This document shows, piece after piece, positions 1 through 7,744 of a stretch of DNA of 64,000 nucleotides; position 1 is the stretch's first letter, and each line of letters begins with the position of its first letter. A program made the position numbers and the translations under genes. The stretch comes from Sphingobium wenxiniae (GTDB lineage Bacteria; Pseudomonadota; Alphaproteobacteria; Sphingomonadales; Sphingomonadaceae). The DNA is taken from positions 431,585 through 495,584 of the forward strand of contig NZ_VLKK01000001.1 in NCBI RefSeq assembly GCF_007830065.1, written 5' to 3'. Under the pieces are notes generated by a model. That model was not told the origin of the DNA. It did no database searches and saw only the letters and a list, made by a program, of their open reading frames with translations.

Positions 1-1
1 A

Positions 2-26
2 GGCGGCGGAAAAAGCCGCCTTTTTT
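2..26 (+). terminator. Rho-independent terminator of an upstream gene
   Basis: A 6-bp stem GGCGGC/GCCGCC (2-7 with 15-20) is closed by a short A-rich loop and followed directly by six T residues (21-26). It presumably ends a plus-strand gene lying left of the window. Confidence 0.85.
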
Positions 27-110
27 CTTGCCGTAAACCCCTCGTTTACCCCGGTGCGATAGTTTCTCCCCTCAGCCTTAAATGCATGTGGGCACAGGGG
101 TTTTCTGGTG

Positions 111-791
111 ATGAACGACGCGGCGCAACGCTATCGGCCTGGGGACATAGCGCAGGTTCTCGACTCGCTGATCGCGGCGGACGGCACCGGCGCTCATCAT
201 TATGCGCATCGGGCGGCTGGCGATCACGGTCTGCGCGACGCGCTGCCGTCGCTGTCGGACCTTGCCGACGCCGCCTATTATCTTTGCCTGCTTCATGGAC
301 GCCATCCCGGCGTCATCGACCATGCCGCCACCCGATCCGCCGACAATGCCGCGCGCCAATGGTTGATTGCCACCGCCGACGGATTCGCCCGCGAGCGCGC
401 CTATCTGACGCAGGTGACCGTGGCAGTCGGCCCCGCCCCCAGCACCGCCGGACAGGCCGATTGCGAAACGACCGTCAGCCAGCAGCGCCATGCGCTCGAC
501 ATGCTCGCCCAGTCCGACCGGCGCGGCTGCGCGATGGGCGCGGCGCTGGCGCTGGCGCTCGACTGGCGCGCCGTGCGCCGCGTGCTGGACAAGGCCGCGA
601 TTCGCGCGGGCCTTGAACCTGCCCTTTCCACGCTTCCCGACCGCCGCGCCACGCTGGACGTCGCCCGCGCCATCGGCGGCGACGACGCCATCGACCGTGC
701 GCTCCAGTTCGGTGCGCGCCAGTTGCTGACCCAGCATCGCGGCCTGTGGGATTTGATGGCCGCCCGCGCCGAAATCCGCGCCCGCTCCTGA
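111..791 (+). CDS. Uncharacterised alanine-rich protein
   Basis: A 226-residue protein in clear coding sequence with the window's usual high-GC third-position bias. I do not recognise a family. It has no signal peptide and no membrane segment, is rich in Ala and Arg, and looks mostly helical and cytoplasmic. A GTG three bases upstream (108) directly precedes the ATG at 111; I prefer the ATG, but the evidence does not separate them. The moxR-type gene starts 92 bases downstream on the same strand, so the two may be co-transcribed. No function can be assigned. Confidence 0.7.
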   Translation: MNDAAQRYRPGDIAQVLDSLIAADGTGAHHYAHRAAGDHGLRDALPSLSDLADAAYYLCLLHGRHPGVIDHAATRSADNAARQWLIATADGFARERAYLTQVTVAVGPAPSTAGQADCETTVSQQRHALDMLAQSDRRGCAMGAALALALDWRAVRRVLDKAAIRAGLEPALSTLPDRRATLDVARAIGGDDAIDRALQFGARQLLTQHRGLWDLMAARAEIRARS

Positions 792-883
792 TCGCCCGGC
801 ATCCGCCGCGCCGCACAAAACGCATTGCGCCCGCCCCTCGCTTTGCCTAGTCCGTTGGACGGACAGCAAGGAACGGGAACACC

Positions 884-1729
884 ATGCGATTTGAAGGCAC
901 GCAGGATTATGTCGCCACCGATGATCTGAAGGTCGCGGTCAACGCCGCCGTGCTGCTGCGCCGCCCGCTGCTGGTGAAGGGGGAGCCGGGCACCGGCAAG
1001 ACCGTGCTGGCGCAGGAAATCGCCAAGGCGCTGGACGCTCCGCTGATCGAGTGGAACGTCAAGTCCACGACCAAGGCGCATCAGGGGCTCTATGAATATG
1101 ACGCGGTCGCCCGCCTGCGCGACGGGCAGCTCGGCGACCCGCGCGTCCATGAGATTTCCAACTACATTCGCAAGGGCAAGCTGTGGGAAGCGTTCACCGC
1201 ACCCAGGCTGCCCGTGCTGCTGATCGACGAGATCGACAAGGCCGATATCGAATTTCCCAACGACCTGTTGCAGGAACTCGACCGCATGGCCTTCCACGTC
1301 TACGAAACCGGCGAAACCATCGCCGCGCAGGAACGCCCGGTCGTCGTCATCACCTCCAACAATGAGAAGGAACTGCCCGACGCGTTCCTGCGCCGCTGCT
1401 TCTTCCACTATATCAAATTCCCCGACCGCGAGACGATGCAGGCCATTGTCGACGTCCACTTCCCCGGCATCCAGAAGATCCTGGTCAGCAAGGCGATGGA
1501 TATCTTCTACGACATCCGCGAAGTGCCCGGCCTCAAGAAGAAACCTTCGACCAGCGAGCTGTTAGACTGGCTCAAGCTGCTCCTCAATGAGGACATGCCA
1601 CTGGACGTGCTCCAGAACAGCGACCCGACCAAGGCGATCCCGCCCCTCCATGGCGCGCTGCTCAAGAATGAGCAGGATATCATGATGTTCGAACGCCTCG
1701 CCTTCATGGCGCGGCGGCAGGGGCGGTAA
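884..1729 (+). CDS. MoxR-family AAA ATPase
   Basis: A cytoplasmic AAA+ ATPase of 281 residues. The Walker A motif GEPGTGKT is at residues 33-40, Walker B VLLIDEID at 111-118, and a sensor-1-like TSNNE segment near 155. The overall pattern matches the MoxR branch, which usually works as a chaperone-like ATPase that matures enzyme complexes or envelope proteins together with a von Willebrand A (CoxE-like) partner. An AAGGAA ribosome-binding site precedes the ATG. The usual VWA-domain gene is absent: the next 330 bases hold no convincing gene, and the following gene is an exported protein of unknown family. The client is therefore unknown. Confidence 0.93.
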   Translation: MRFEGTQDYVATDDLKVAVNAAVLLRRPLLVKGEPGTGKTVLAQEIAKALDAPLIEWNVKSTTKAHQGLYEYDAVARLRDGQLGDPRVHEISNYIRKGKLWEAFTAPRLPVLLIDEIDKADIEFPNDLLQELDRMAFHVYETGETIAAQERPVVVITSNNEKELPDAFLRRCFFHYIKFPDRETMQAIVDVHFPGIQKILVSKAMDIFYDIREVPGLKKKPSTSELLDWLKLLLNEDMPLDVLQNSDPTKAIPPLHGALLKNEQDIMMFERLAFMARRQGR

Positions 1730-2059
1730 GTCCGCTTTCGCTAGATCGGGGCCGGTTCACGCGGAGAATATGGACGCGGCCGAAGGCTTTTTGTTGGGAG
1801 GTTATGCAGTTTTGCAAATCCGCTCATGCAAGGATTGTTTTCGGCCATTTCCGCCATTCAATATGTCGGAGGAATGGCAGGAATCCACCTCCATAACCGC
1901 CATTCCGCACAGAGGTTGTAAGCTACTCTCCGCCTCTCCGCGTCTTCGCGATCAAAATCCTGACCGAATCCCTTGCCGAGCGCTTGCAAGCCCGGCATCC
2001 TGATTTCCTGTCATTCAAGGCTGCGCCAAGACGGTCTGGATCAGGAAAAGGATGCCGAT
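1730..2059. other. Intergenic stretch with a hairpin
   Basis: No convincing gene lies here; the only open frame (from 1770) has poor codon use and no ribosome-binding site. The segment holds an interrupted hairpin: TTCC-GCCATTC (1849-1859) pairs with GAATGGC-a-GGAA (1872-1883), and a further GCCATTCC copy follows near 1910. It could be the 3' end of the MoxR transcript or part of the leader of the next gene. There is no T-run, so a rho-independent terminator is not supported. Confidence 0.4.
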
Positions 2060-3100
2060 ATGCCCCTGCCGCGTGCATTGCCCCTCGTTTCGGTCCTGCT
2101 GGCGCTCAGCGCGCCCGCCTCCGCGCGCGCGGCTGACGCCGTTGAAGCCTGGACGCCCACGCAAACCGCCCTGCGCGCCAATGCCGCGGGCATAGCCCTG
2201 CCGCAGACGGTGGCGGGCCTCTCCCTCGCCAAGAGCGGAGAAGCGTCGAACGGCGGCAAGGGCATCGACAACTACGCCCAATATCTGTCCGAAGACGGCA
2301 CGATCCAGGCGACGCTCTACGTCTATCTGCCTAGCTACGCCGACGCCGCGCTCGCCGCATATATGACGGACAAGGCGGTGATGGAGCGCTTCGGCGCGAA
2401 GACCCGCCGCACCAGCTACGCCAGCGTAGCGGCGGGCGGCCATCCCGGCACCGCCATCCGCGCGGTTTATGACGATGCCGCCGATGGCGCGCTCGCCACC
2501 GCCGCCGCCTTCGTCCATGCGGGCCGCTGGGTCGTGAAGATGCGCGTCACCGGCCCTGCCGAGCGCCGCAAGGACGTGCTCGCGGGGCTGGACGGCATGA
2601 TCGCAAGCCTCGCCTTCGACGATCCCAAGACGCTCCACGCGGCCGCCCCGGCAAAGATCAACCCCTGCCCCGCCCCCGACAGCCGCGACGCCCGCCTCAC
2701 CGATGCGGCCCCCGCCGGCGCGGAAGGAAGCGGCATAATAGCGATTCCCCGCGACGGTCAGGGTAGCCTGTGCCTGCGCGGCACCATCGAAACGGCGGAG
2801 GGCCGTTATGAGATGCTGCAACAGGCCGGGGTGGAGGGCGGCGCGATCATCGTGCCGACGGACGACATGGGCGGCCTGATCGCCTTCGATCCCGCGGCGG
2901 ACGGAACGGGCTACCGCCTGTCGATGCACGCGCTGGGCCGGACCGACCTTTACGGCGTCTATGACCGCGTTCCCAGCACGCGCCAGATCGCCGCCATCAT
3001 CGACGGCAAGGACCCGCAAACCGCGCAGGCCCAGGCCACCACCGCCTATGCCGCCAATGGCGACGTGACGGTCAGCGTGGTCCGCGGGACGCCGCGATAA
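2060..3100 (+). CDS. Exported protein of unknown function
   Basis: A 346-residue protein beginning with a typical Sec signal peptide: MPLPR, then a hydrophobic core, with likely cleavage after the Ala-Arg-Ala near residue 24. The mature part is soluble. It has an N-terminal domain of about 170 residues rich in Ala, Tyr and Thr and a C-terminal domain rich in Asp and Gly. I do not recognise the family. The ATG at 2060 is chosen because AGGAAAAGG lies 8-16 bases upstream and the signal peptide starts there; the longer open frame to 1973 adds 29 implausible residues. Function is unknown; the likely location is the periplasm. Confidence 0.75.
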   Translation: MPLPRALPLVSVLLALSAPASARAADAVEAWTPTQTALRANAAGIALPQTVAGLSLAKSGEASNGGKGIDNYAQYLSEDGTIQATLYVYLPSYADAALAAYMTDKAVMERFGAKTRRTSYASVAAGGHPGTAIRAVYDDAADGALATAAAFVHAGRWVVKMRVTGPAERRKDVLAGLDGMIASLAFDDPKTLHAAAPAKINPCPAPDSRDARLTDAAPAGAEGSGIIAIPRDGQGSLCLRGTIETAEGRYEMLQQAGVEGGAIIVPTDDMGGLIAFDPAADGTGYRLSMHALGRTDLYGVYDRVPSTRQIAAIIDGKDPQTAQAQATTAYAANGDVTVSVVRGTPR

Positions 3101-3195
3101 GGGACGGCGAAAAGTGGCGAACCGGATGCTGAAATGCTAATCGTTCCCGTCATGCAATACGGCGCGCTTTCCGGCGCGGTGCTTTTTGATGGGAA

Positions 3196-3795
3196 TTGCG
3201 CGTCACCCAGCCATCGCGATCCTGCCGGCCCGAAGCAGACGCCGCCTGCGATCCGCTGACGCGCGCCTATCTGACATTGTTGTCGGGCTGTTCCTTCTGG
3301 GAACGCCATGCCCCGATCGGCGACAAGCTGGCCACCGGGCGCAGGTCCACGATAGTCGCGCGCCTGACCGGCAACCGGCTGCGGGAGCTGGATCGCTTTC
3401 TGTCCGTCCTTCTGGATGAAGCGGCTCTTCGCCATGGCGGCCCCGGCCATGACCGGCGCGCCTTCGCGCGGCAGCGCAACACGCCGCGCAAGCTGATTGC
3501 CGTCGCGAGGATGATGGACCTGGACGGCCCCTCCATCCCGCGCCTTCGCGCCATCGGGCGAATATCCGCCTGCCTGCACCATTGTTCCGGGGTGATCCAC
3601 GCCCCCGCATTGAGGAACGATCTTCGCCTGGCCACGGGCCGCGACGTAATCGACGATGAATATCCCCGGCTTTTCCTGTCCGCCGAATCTATCGCCGCCA
3701 TCTGCCATTTCTATCGGCAGATCGGCGGCGGGCTGGTACGCGATGCCGTCCGCGAAGGCGCCGCATTGACTTTTCCGGGAATATGGTCGATATAG
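3196..3795 (+). CDS. Uncharacterised protein, TTG start
   Basis: A 199-residue, Arg- and Leu-rich, probably cytoplasmic protein that I cannot assign to a family. An in-frame stop just upstream (3187-3189) leaves the TTG at 3196, with a GATGGGA stretch before it, as the earliest possible start. Cys and His residues are frequent, but no clear metal-binding spacing is visible. It lies between an exported protein and the cold-shock gene with about 120 bases on its right. It could be over-called, although the opposite-strand frames here look less coding-like. Confidence 0.5.
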   Translation: MRVTQPSRSCRPEADAACDPLTRAYLTLLSGCSFWERHAPIGDKLATGRRSTIVARLTGNRLRELDRFLSVLLDEAALRHGGPGHDRRAFARQRNTPRKLIAVARMMDLDGPSIPRLRAIGRISACLHHCSGVIHAPALRNDLRLATGRDVIDDEYPRLFLSAESIAAICHFYRQIGGGLVRDAVREGAALTFPGIWSI

Positions 3796-3865
3796 GGTGC
3801 GCTAACGTCGCCTGCGACGGAATTTGACCCCATGGGGTTCTCCTTCCCTTCTCGCGCTACCAGCT

Positions 3866-3888
3866 CCGCCCGTGCTTTTTGCGGGCGG
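3866..3888 (+). promoter_or_regulatory. Hairpin in the cold-shock gene leader
   Basis: CCGCCCG (3866-3872) and CGGGCGG (3882-3888) form a 7-bp GC stem with a T-rich loop, about 30 bases upstream of the cold-shock ATG. CspA-type genes are known to carry structured 5' leaders. Whether this hairpin acts in temperature sensing or early termination is inference. Confidence 0.4.
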
Positions 3889-3918
3889 GTCAATCGTTTT
3901 CGTGAAAGGAAACACCTC

Positions 3919-4125
3919 ATGCCCATCGGAACCGTCAAATTTTTCAACGCCGACAAAGGCTATGGCTTCATTGCGCCCGAAGACGGCGGCAATGACAGCT
4001 TCGTGCATATCTCCGCCGTAGAACGCGCTGGCATGGCCACGCTTCAAAAGGACCAGCGGCTGAGCTACGAAGTCGAAACCGACCGCCGTGGCAAGCAGTC
4101 CGCCGTCAACCTCGAAGCGGTTTGA
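3919..4125 (+). CDS. Cold-shock protein, CspA family
   Basis: A single cold-shock domain of 68 residues, the usual family size. It opens with the typical GTVKFFNADKGYGFI stretch, which contains RNP1 (KGYGFI), followed by RNP2 (FVHIS). The protein binds single-stranded RNA and DNA and acts as an RNA chaperone. The ATG at 3919 is preferred because GAAAGGA lies 9 bases upstream and family proteins start here; the frame extends to 3832 but that part has no family similarity. It appears to be a monocistronic gene. I cannot say which csp paralogue it is. Confidence 0.96.
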   Translation: MPIGTVKFFNADKGYGFIAPEDGGNDSFVHISAVERAGMATLQKDQRLSYEVETDRRGKQSAVNLEAV

Positions 4126-4133
4126 AGGCCGGA

Positions 4134-4161
4134 TTTGCGGTAAACCTGGTTTTCACGCAAA
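4134..4161 (+). other. Hairpin just downstream of the cold-shock gene
   Basis: TTTGCG (4134-4139) pairs with CGCAAA (4156-4161), with an inner AAAC/GTTT pairing. It begins 8 bases after the cold-shock stop codon, so it may mark the transcript end, but no T-run follows. Confidence 0.35.
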
Positions 4162-4280
4162 GTCCGATCCTATCCCGGCAAGGCCATCGGCGTTGCCGGA
4201 CCACATTCTTCGCATTCCTGTCCGCACGGCTGATGGGAATGCGGAGGCTGTCCCCCTGAACGCAGGGAGCCGCCGCCTTG

Positions 4281-4342
4281 GCGCGGCCGATTTTTCAGCC
4301 CGCGGGCTTGCACCGATGCAAGTCTGCCGGCGCGGGCCGCGC
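4281..4342. other. Nested inverted repeats, possible structured RNA
   Basis: In a non-coding gap, GCGCGGCC (4281-4288) pairs with GGCCGCGC (4335-4342), or alternatively CCCGCG (4299-4304) with CGCGGG (4331-4336). Both options enclose a perfect inner hairpin CTTGCA/TGCAAG (4307-4312 with 4317-4322). The two outer stems are mutually exclusive because they share bases 4335-4336, which is the architecture of a switching leader. It sits about 60 bases upstream of a 43-residue small gene. No known riboswitch class is recognised. The pairing is seen; the function is inferred. Confidence 0.35.
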
Positions 4343-4400
4343 TTAACGAACGCGGCGCCCTTTTCCACCCATTGCGCGCCTGTTGCGCGCCAGGATTATC

Positions 4401-4532
4401 ATGAGTTTCAAGACACATTCTATTTCTTCCCTTTCCCATCGCCGGCTTCTCCGTTCGCAGCGCAAGCCCATCCCCGCCGGTATTTTGTCAACGCAGGATC
4501 TGCGCCGTATCGTAGCCGAAATGCTCGGCTGA
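4401..4532 (+). CDS. Small basic protein, 43 residues
   Basis: A short frame starting ATG at 4401 with AGGA 5 bases upstream and ending TGA at 4530-4532. The product starts MSFKTHSISSL, has an Arg/Lys-rich centre, and ends in a helix-like LRRIVAEMLG. Codon use is like the neighbours. The next small gene begins 34 bases later on the same strand, suggesting a small-protein operon 4401-4999. I do not know a function; the basic centre would fit nucleic-acid or protein binding. Confidence 0.6.
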   Translation: MSFKTHSISSLSHRRLLRSQRKPIPAGILSTQDLRRIVAEMLG

Positions 4533-4566
4533 AAGGCTTCGGCCTCCGCCCGTCCGGGAGATTGCC

Positions 4567-4773
4567 ATGTCCGCCACCAGCGATTTCTATCTGGCCCGCG
4601 CCGCACAATGCGAGCGTGAGGCCGGCGAAACCAATCTGGTCAATGTCCGCGAGCGCTGCCTGCGGGCCGAGGCGGCATGGCAGGCCATGGCCGACCGGGT
4701 TCTGAAAGGGGAAGCGGATCGCAAGCGGCAAATCGCCGCAAAGGCGATCGATCAGGAGCAGTCCATTGGCTAG
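4567..4773 (+). CDS. Small alpha-helical protein, 68 residues
   Basis: A 68-residue, charged, apparently all-helical protein with no membrane segment. It starts at an ATG with GGGAG upstream. The pattern MSATSDFYLARAAQCEREA followed by a second Arg/Ala-rich helix resembles small proteins frequent in sphingomonads that have no assigned role. Its end overlaps the start of the next gene by 8 bases (4766-4773), implying translational coupling with the DUF2384-like protein. Confidence 0.7.
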   Translation: MSATSDFYLARAAQCEREAGETNLVNVRERCLRAEAAWQAMADRVLKGEADRKRQIAAKAIDQEQSIG

Positions 4774-4999
4774 GCAATTCAGGAAAAATGCAGGCGGTCC
4801 TCGCCTTTCACCCGAACAGGCGGTACGGCAGGGGCGCATATCGCAACTGGCGATCGCGCGCGTTGGCGCGCAAAACGCCATCGCGTTCCTGAACGGACAT
4901 GACGAGGCGCTGGGCGCCCGTCCGCTGGATCTCGCGATAGAAAGCGCCGCGGGCCTGCACGCCGCCGAGCAGCTTTTGCTCGACAGGACGGGCGGCTGA
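4766..4999 (+). CDS. DUF2384 / MbcA-ParS-Xre C-terminal-domain-like small protein
   Basis: A 77-residue protein whose second half (about 30-72) follows the toxin-binding domain pattern of Xre/MbcA/ParS antitoxins: AIAFLNGHDEALGARPLDLA, then a short helix ending in AAEQLLL. There is no helix-turn-helix region and no adjacent RES-type toxin gene, so it is either an orphan antitoxin-like protein or a related adaptor. The TTG at 4766 overlaps the preceding gene by 8 bases. Family assignment is by motif only, and the antitoxin role is inference. Confidence 0.6.
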   Translation: MARQFRKNAGGPRLSPEQAVRQGRISQLAIARVGAQNAIAFLNGHDEALGARPLDLAIESAAGLHAAEQLLLDRTGG

Positions 5000-5127
5000 C
5001 TTCCGCGTCCGGCTTTTTAGGGCCGGATGTCAGCTTTCGCCGGCATGACGGAAACGATATGAGCGACGTCCGCACACCCTTATAATCGCCATTCGGCGCG
5101 GACGTTTGCAGACCATATAATCTCCAA

Positions 5128-6261
5128 TCAAATTCCCTGCGCGGCGAACCAGGGAATCATGCGGGCGATGGCGTCCTCCACCCTGTCGGTCGACACCGCG
5201 AAGCTGAAACGGATGTGGCGCTGGCCGTCCACGGGATCGAAATCGATTCCGGGCGCGGCGGCGACGCCAGTTTCGCGCAGCAGCTTCCGGCAGAAGGACA
5301 GGCTGTCATTGGTGAGGTGTCCCACATCGGCATAGATGTAGAAGGCCCCGTCCGGCGGCGCGATTTCCTTGAGGCCGAGCGCGGGCAGCGCATCCAGCAG
5401 CAATTGCCGGTTGCAGCGATAGGTCGCGACATGCCCCTCCAACTCCTCCGCGCAGTCCATGGCGATCAAGCCCGCATGTTGCGCAAGGGACGGCGGCGTC
5501 AGGAACAGGTTTCCCATGCGCGCCCTTGCCGCATCGATCAGGCCGGGCGGCACCACGATCCAGCCCAGCCGCCATCCGGCCATGCTGAAATATTTGGAAA
5601 AGCTGTTCACGATGAGGGCGCCGGATGCATATTCCAGCATGGAATGGGCAGGCTCGCCATAAGAGAGGCCGTGATAGATCTCGTCTGAGATGATGCGGAT
5701 GCCTCGCTCCGCGCAGACCTGCGCGATGGCCGCCAGTTCTTCCGCCGGGATGATGGTGCCGGTGGGATTGGCGGGGCTGGCGAGGATCAGGCCGCCGGGC
5801 GCTGGGTCAAGCTTCACGAGGGCGGCCGCGCTGATCTGGTAGCGGTCGGCGGGGCCGCAATCGACCTCCTCCACCTCCAGATAGAGGGTTTTGAGCGTAT
5901 TGCGGTAGGCGACGTAGCCCGGCCGCGCCGTCGCCACCCGCGCCCCCGGCGCGAACAGGCAGGACAGCGCCAGCACCAGCCCCGGCGATGCGCCGCAGGT
6001 GAGCAATATCCGCTCCGGGTCGACCGTCACGCCATGGCGTTCGTCGTAGAGGCGGGCGATGCGGGCCTTGAGCGCGGGGCTTTCCCAATAGCCCATCGGG
6101 TCGGTGTCGAGGATGTCATGGGCCGCTGCGATGGCGGCGGCGGGCGCGCCGGTCGAGGGCTGGCCAAATTCCATGTGGAGGATGGAGCGCCCTTCCGCTT
6201 CCAGCCGATGGGCTTCGCGGCTGATGGCGATGGCGTGAAAGGGTTCGATGCTGGCGATCAT
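5128..6261 (-). CDS. PLP-dependent aminotransferase, class I/II
   Basis: A 377-residue fold-type I aminotransferase. The cofactor-binding lysine lies in SFSKYFSMAGWRLGW, preceded by the conserved ASPANPTG loop and the ISDEIYHGL segment that carries the pyridine-ring aspartate. The C-terminal substrate Arg region (RIRFSF-like) is present. Substrate cannot be fixed from sequence; related proteins transfer amino groups from amino acids such as aspartate, valine or aromatic residues. The ATG at 6261 (MIASIEPFHA) is chosen because family members begin here; the longer frame to 6408 adds a non-homologous Arg-rich stretch. It is divergent from the small membrane protein at 6328 with 66 bases between. 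Confidence 0.93.
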   Translation of the reverse strand: MIASIEPFHAIAISREAHRLEAEGRSILHMEFGQPSTGAPAAAIAAAHDILDTDPMGYWESPALKARIARLYDERHGVTVDPERILLTCGASPGLVLALSCLFAPGARVATARPGYVAYRNTLKTLYLEVEEVDCGPADRYQISAAALVKLDPAPGGLILASPANPTGTIIPAEELAAIAQVCAERGIRIISDEIYHGLSYGEPAHSMLEYASGALIVNSFSKYFSMAGWRLGWIVVPPGLIDAARARMGNLFLTPPSLAQHAGLIAMDCAEELEGHVATYRCNRQLLLDALPALGLKEIAPPDGAFYIYADVGHLTNDSLSFCRKLLRETGVAAAPGIDFDPVDGQRHIRFSFAVSTDRVEDAIARMIPWFAAQGI

Positions 6262-6327
6262 CGCCCCGTGCCTAAAGAGGGTATCGCCGCCCCGCAACCT
6301 TTGGCGTGCGATGGGCGTTGAACAGGG

Positions 6328-6591
6328 GTGAGCGAAACCGTCCTTGACGCATTTCAATATTATGGCGCGGGGGCGGCGACGCTGGCGGCGCTGGTCGTGT
6401 CGCTGCATCTGGGGCGGCGCATCACCGGATGGGCCTTTGTCCTTTTCGTCACCTCATCGGTCGCGCTGATCCTCTGGGGATTCCTGGCGGAGGACAGCGA
6501 AGGCATTGGATGGCAGAATGTCGCGCTGCTGGTCATCAACGCGATCGGCGTGTGGCGCTATCTGTTTTCAAAGCACAAGCCGAAGGATTGA
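6328..6591 (+). CDS. Small inner-membrane protein, three TM helices
   Basis: An 87-residue protein with three predicted membrane helices (about 12-28, 34-51, 61-79) and a basic C-terminal tail KHKPKD. It uses a GTG start at 6328 preceded by a CAGGGG stretch. I do not recognise a characterised family; small proteins of this layout are common in sphingomonads. The next gene, a lipoprotein, starts 52 bases downstream on the same strand. Confidence 0.7.
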   Translation: MSETVLDAFQYYGAGAATLAALVVSLHLGRRITGWAFVLFVTSSVALILWGFLAEDSEGIGWQNVALLVINAIGVWRYLFSKHKPKD

Positions 6592-6643
6592 CGCGGCACA
6601 AGCGCCATTGCGCGCCGCGCCGCCGCCCCCTAGATGGAAGGCC

Positions 6644-7156
6644 ATGATATCGCGCCGGCTGCTGACCTCCATCGCTCTTTTCCTGTCCGGCTGCGCGGGG
6701 ACGCAGCAGGGTTATCCTTCGCTGGCCAAGCGCGCAGTGGAAGACGCGCCGATGGCGCAAGTCACTCCGCCGTCCGTCCCTGTCGCGGCCGATGCGGCGT
6801 TGAAAGCGCAGTTGGGCAAGCTTTCCGCCCAGGCGCAGGCCGGGAAAACCGCCTTCGACAATGCCTATCCCTCGGCGGACCGTGCCACGCAGGCGGCACG
6901 CGGCGCGCCGGTATCAAGCGATGGCTGGATCGCGGCGCAGGTCCTTGTCAGTTCGCTGGAGTCCGCCCGCAACGACAGCGTATCGGCGCTCGCCAGCCTC
7001 GACACACTGTATGTCGAACGCAGCAACGCCATCGCCGAGGGCGAGGAACAGGGCGGCACGGAGGAGATCGATGCCGCACGGTCGACCGCACTCGCCATCG
7101 TGGACGGCCAGAACGATCGGCTGGACGCGCTCCGGGCGCGGTTGGCTCAGCCCTGA
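6644..7156 (+). CDS. Predicted lipoprotein of unknown function
   Basis: A 170-residue protein with a lipoprotein signal: basic MISRR, a hydrophobic core, and lipobox LSGC with the lipidated Cys at residue 17. The rest is Ala/Ser/Asp-rich and helical with no recognised domain. The ATG at 6644 has GGAAGG upstream, and it is the start that gives the signal peptide; the longer frame to 6506 does not. It ends 7 bases before the convergent carbonic-anhydrase-like gene. Confidence 0.75.
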   Translation: MISRRLLTSIALFLSGCAGTQQGYPSLAKRAVEDAPMAQVTPPSVPVAADAALKAQLGKLSAQAQAGKTAFDNAYPSADRATQAARGAPVSSDGWIAAQVLVSSLESARNDSVSALASLDTLYVERSNAIAEGEEQGGTEEIDAARSTALAIVDGQNDRLDALRARLAQP

Positions 7157-7163
7157 ACCCTTA

Positions 7164-7733
7164 TCAGCGCGCGGCCTTGACCACGCCCTTGTGCGCCTTT
7201 CCATTGTGGACATAGCGTTCGACGCCTTCGCGCATCCCGATCAGCGCCTCGTCCGACAGGTCGCGCATATATTTGGCGGGGCGGCCTGCCCAGAGCTGGC
7301 GGTGGGGGACCGTCTTGCCTGGCGACAGCAGCGCTCCGGCGGCGAGCATGGCGTCGCTTTCCACCACGCAACCGTTCATCACCACCGTCGACAGGCCGAT
7401 GAAGGCGCGATCCAGCAGCGTGCAGCCGTGGATCATCGCCATATGGCCGATCAGCACCTCTTCACCGATCAGGGTGGGATAGCCCTCCGCCGGGCCATGG
7501 CCTTCGTCCGGGCTGTCGCAATGAACCACTGTGCCGTCCTGGATGTTCGTCCGCGCGCCGATGCGGATGCGGTTCACGTCGGCGCGAATGACGCAATTAT
7601 ACCAGATGGAGACGTCCTCCCCGATCTCCACATCGCCGATGATGCGGCATCCCGGCGCGATGAAGGCACTGGGGTGAATGACCGGCATCTTGCCGTTGAA
7701 GGGGATGATGGTCGCTCCGGGATGGTTGGTCAT
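7164..7733 (-). CDS. Gamma-class carbonic anhydrase-like hexapeptide protein
   Basis: A 189-residue left-handed parallel beta-helix protein with hexapeptide repeats through most of its length. The zinc-ligand histidines typical of gamma carbonic anhydrases are visible: one in VVHCDS and two in the HMAMIHG motif. Some family members hydrate CO2 and others have unproven activity. The ATG at 7733 is preferred to a TTG at 7748 because GAGG sits about 10 bases before it. It follows hemB and the broken acetyltransferase on the same strand, probably as one transcript. Confidence 0.92.
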   Translation of the reverse strand: MTNHPGATIIPFNGKMPVIHPSAFIAPGCRIIGDVEIGEDVSIWYNCVIRADVNRIRIGARTNIQDGTVVHCDSPDEGHGPAEGYPTLIGEEVLIGHMAMIHGCTLLDRAFIGLSTVVMNGCVVESDAMLAAGALLSPGKTVPHRQLWAGRPAKYMRDLSDEALIGMREGVERYVHNGKAHKGVVKAAR

Positions 7734-7744
7734 GGCAGGCGTCC

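Noticed and set aside
1770..2003. Open frame of 77 codons after the MoxR gene
   Set aside because: Poor codon use, no ribosome-binding site, no recognisable protein pattern.
5003..5030. TCCGGC/GCCGGA stem after the DUF2384-like gene as a terminator
   Set aside because: A stem is present but the T-run is inside the loop, not after the stem.
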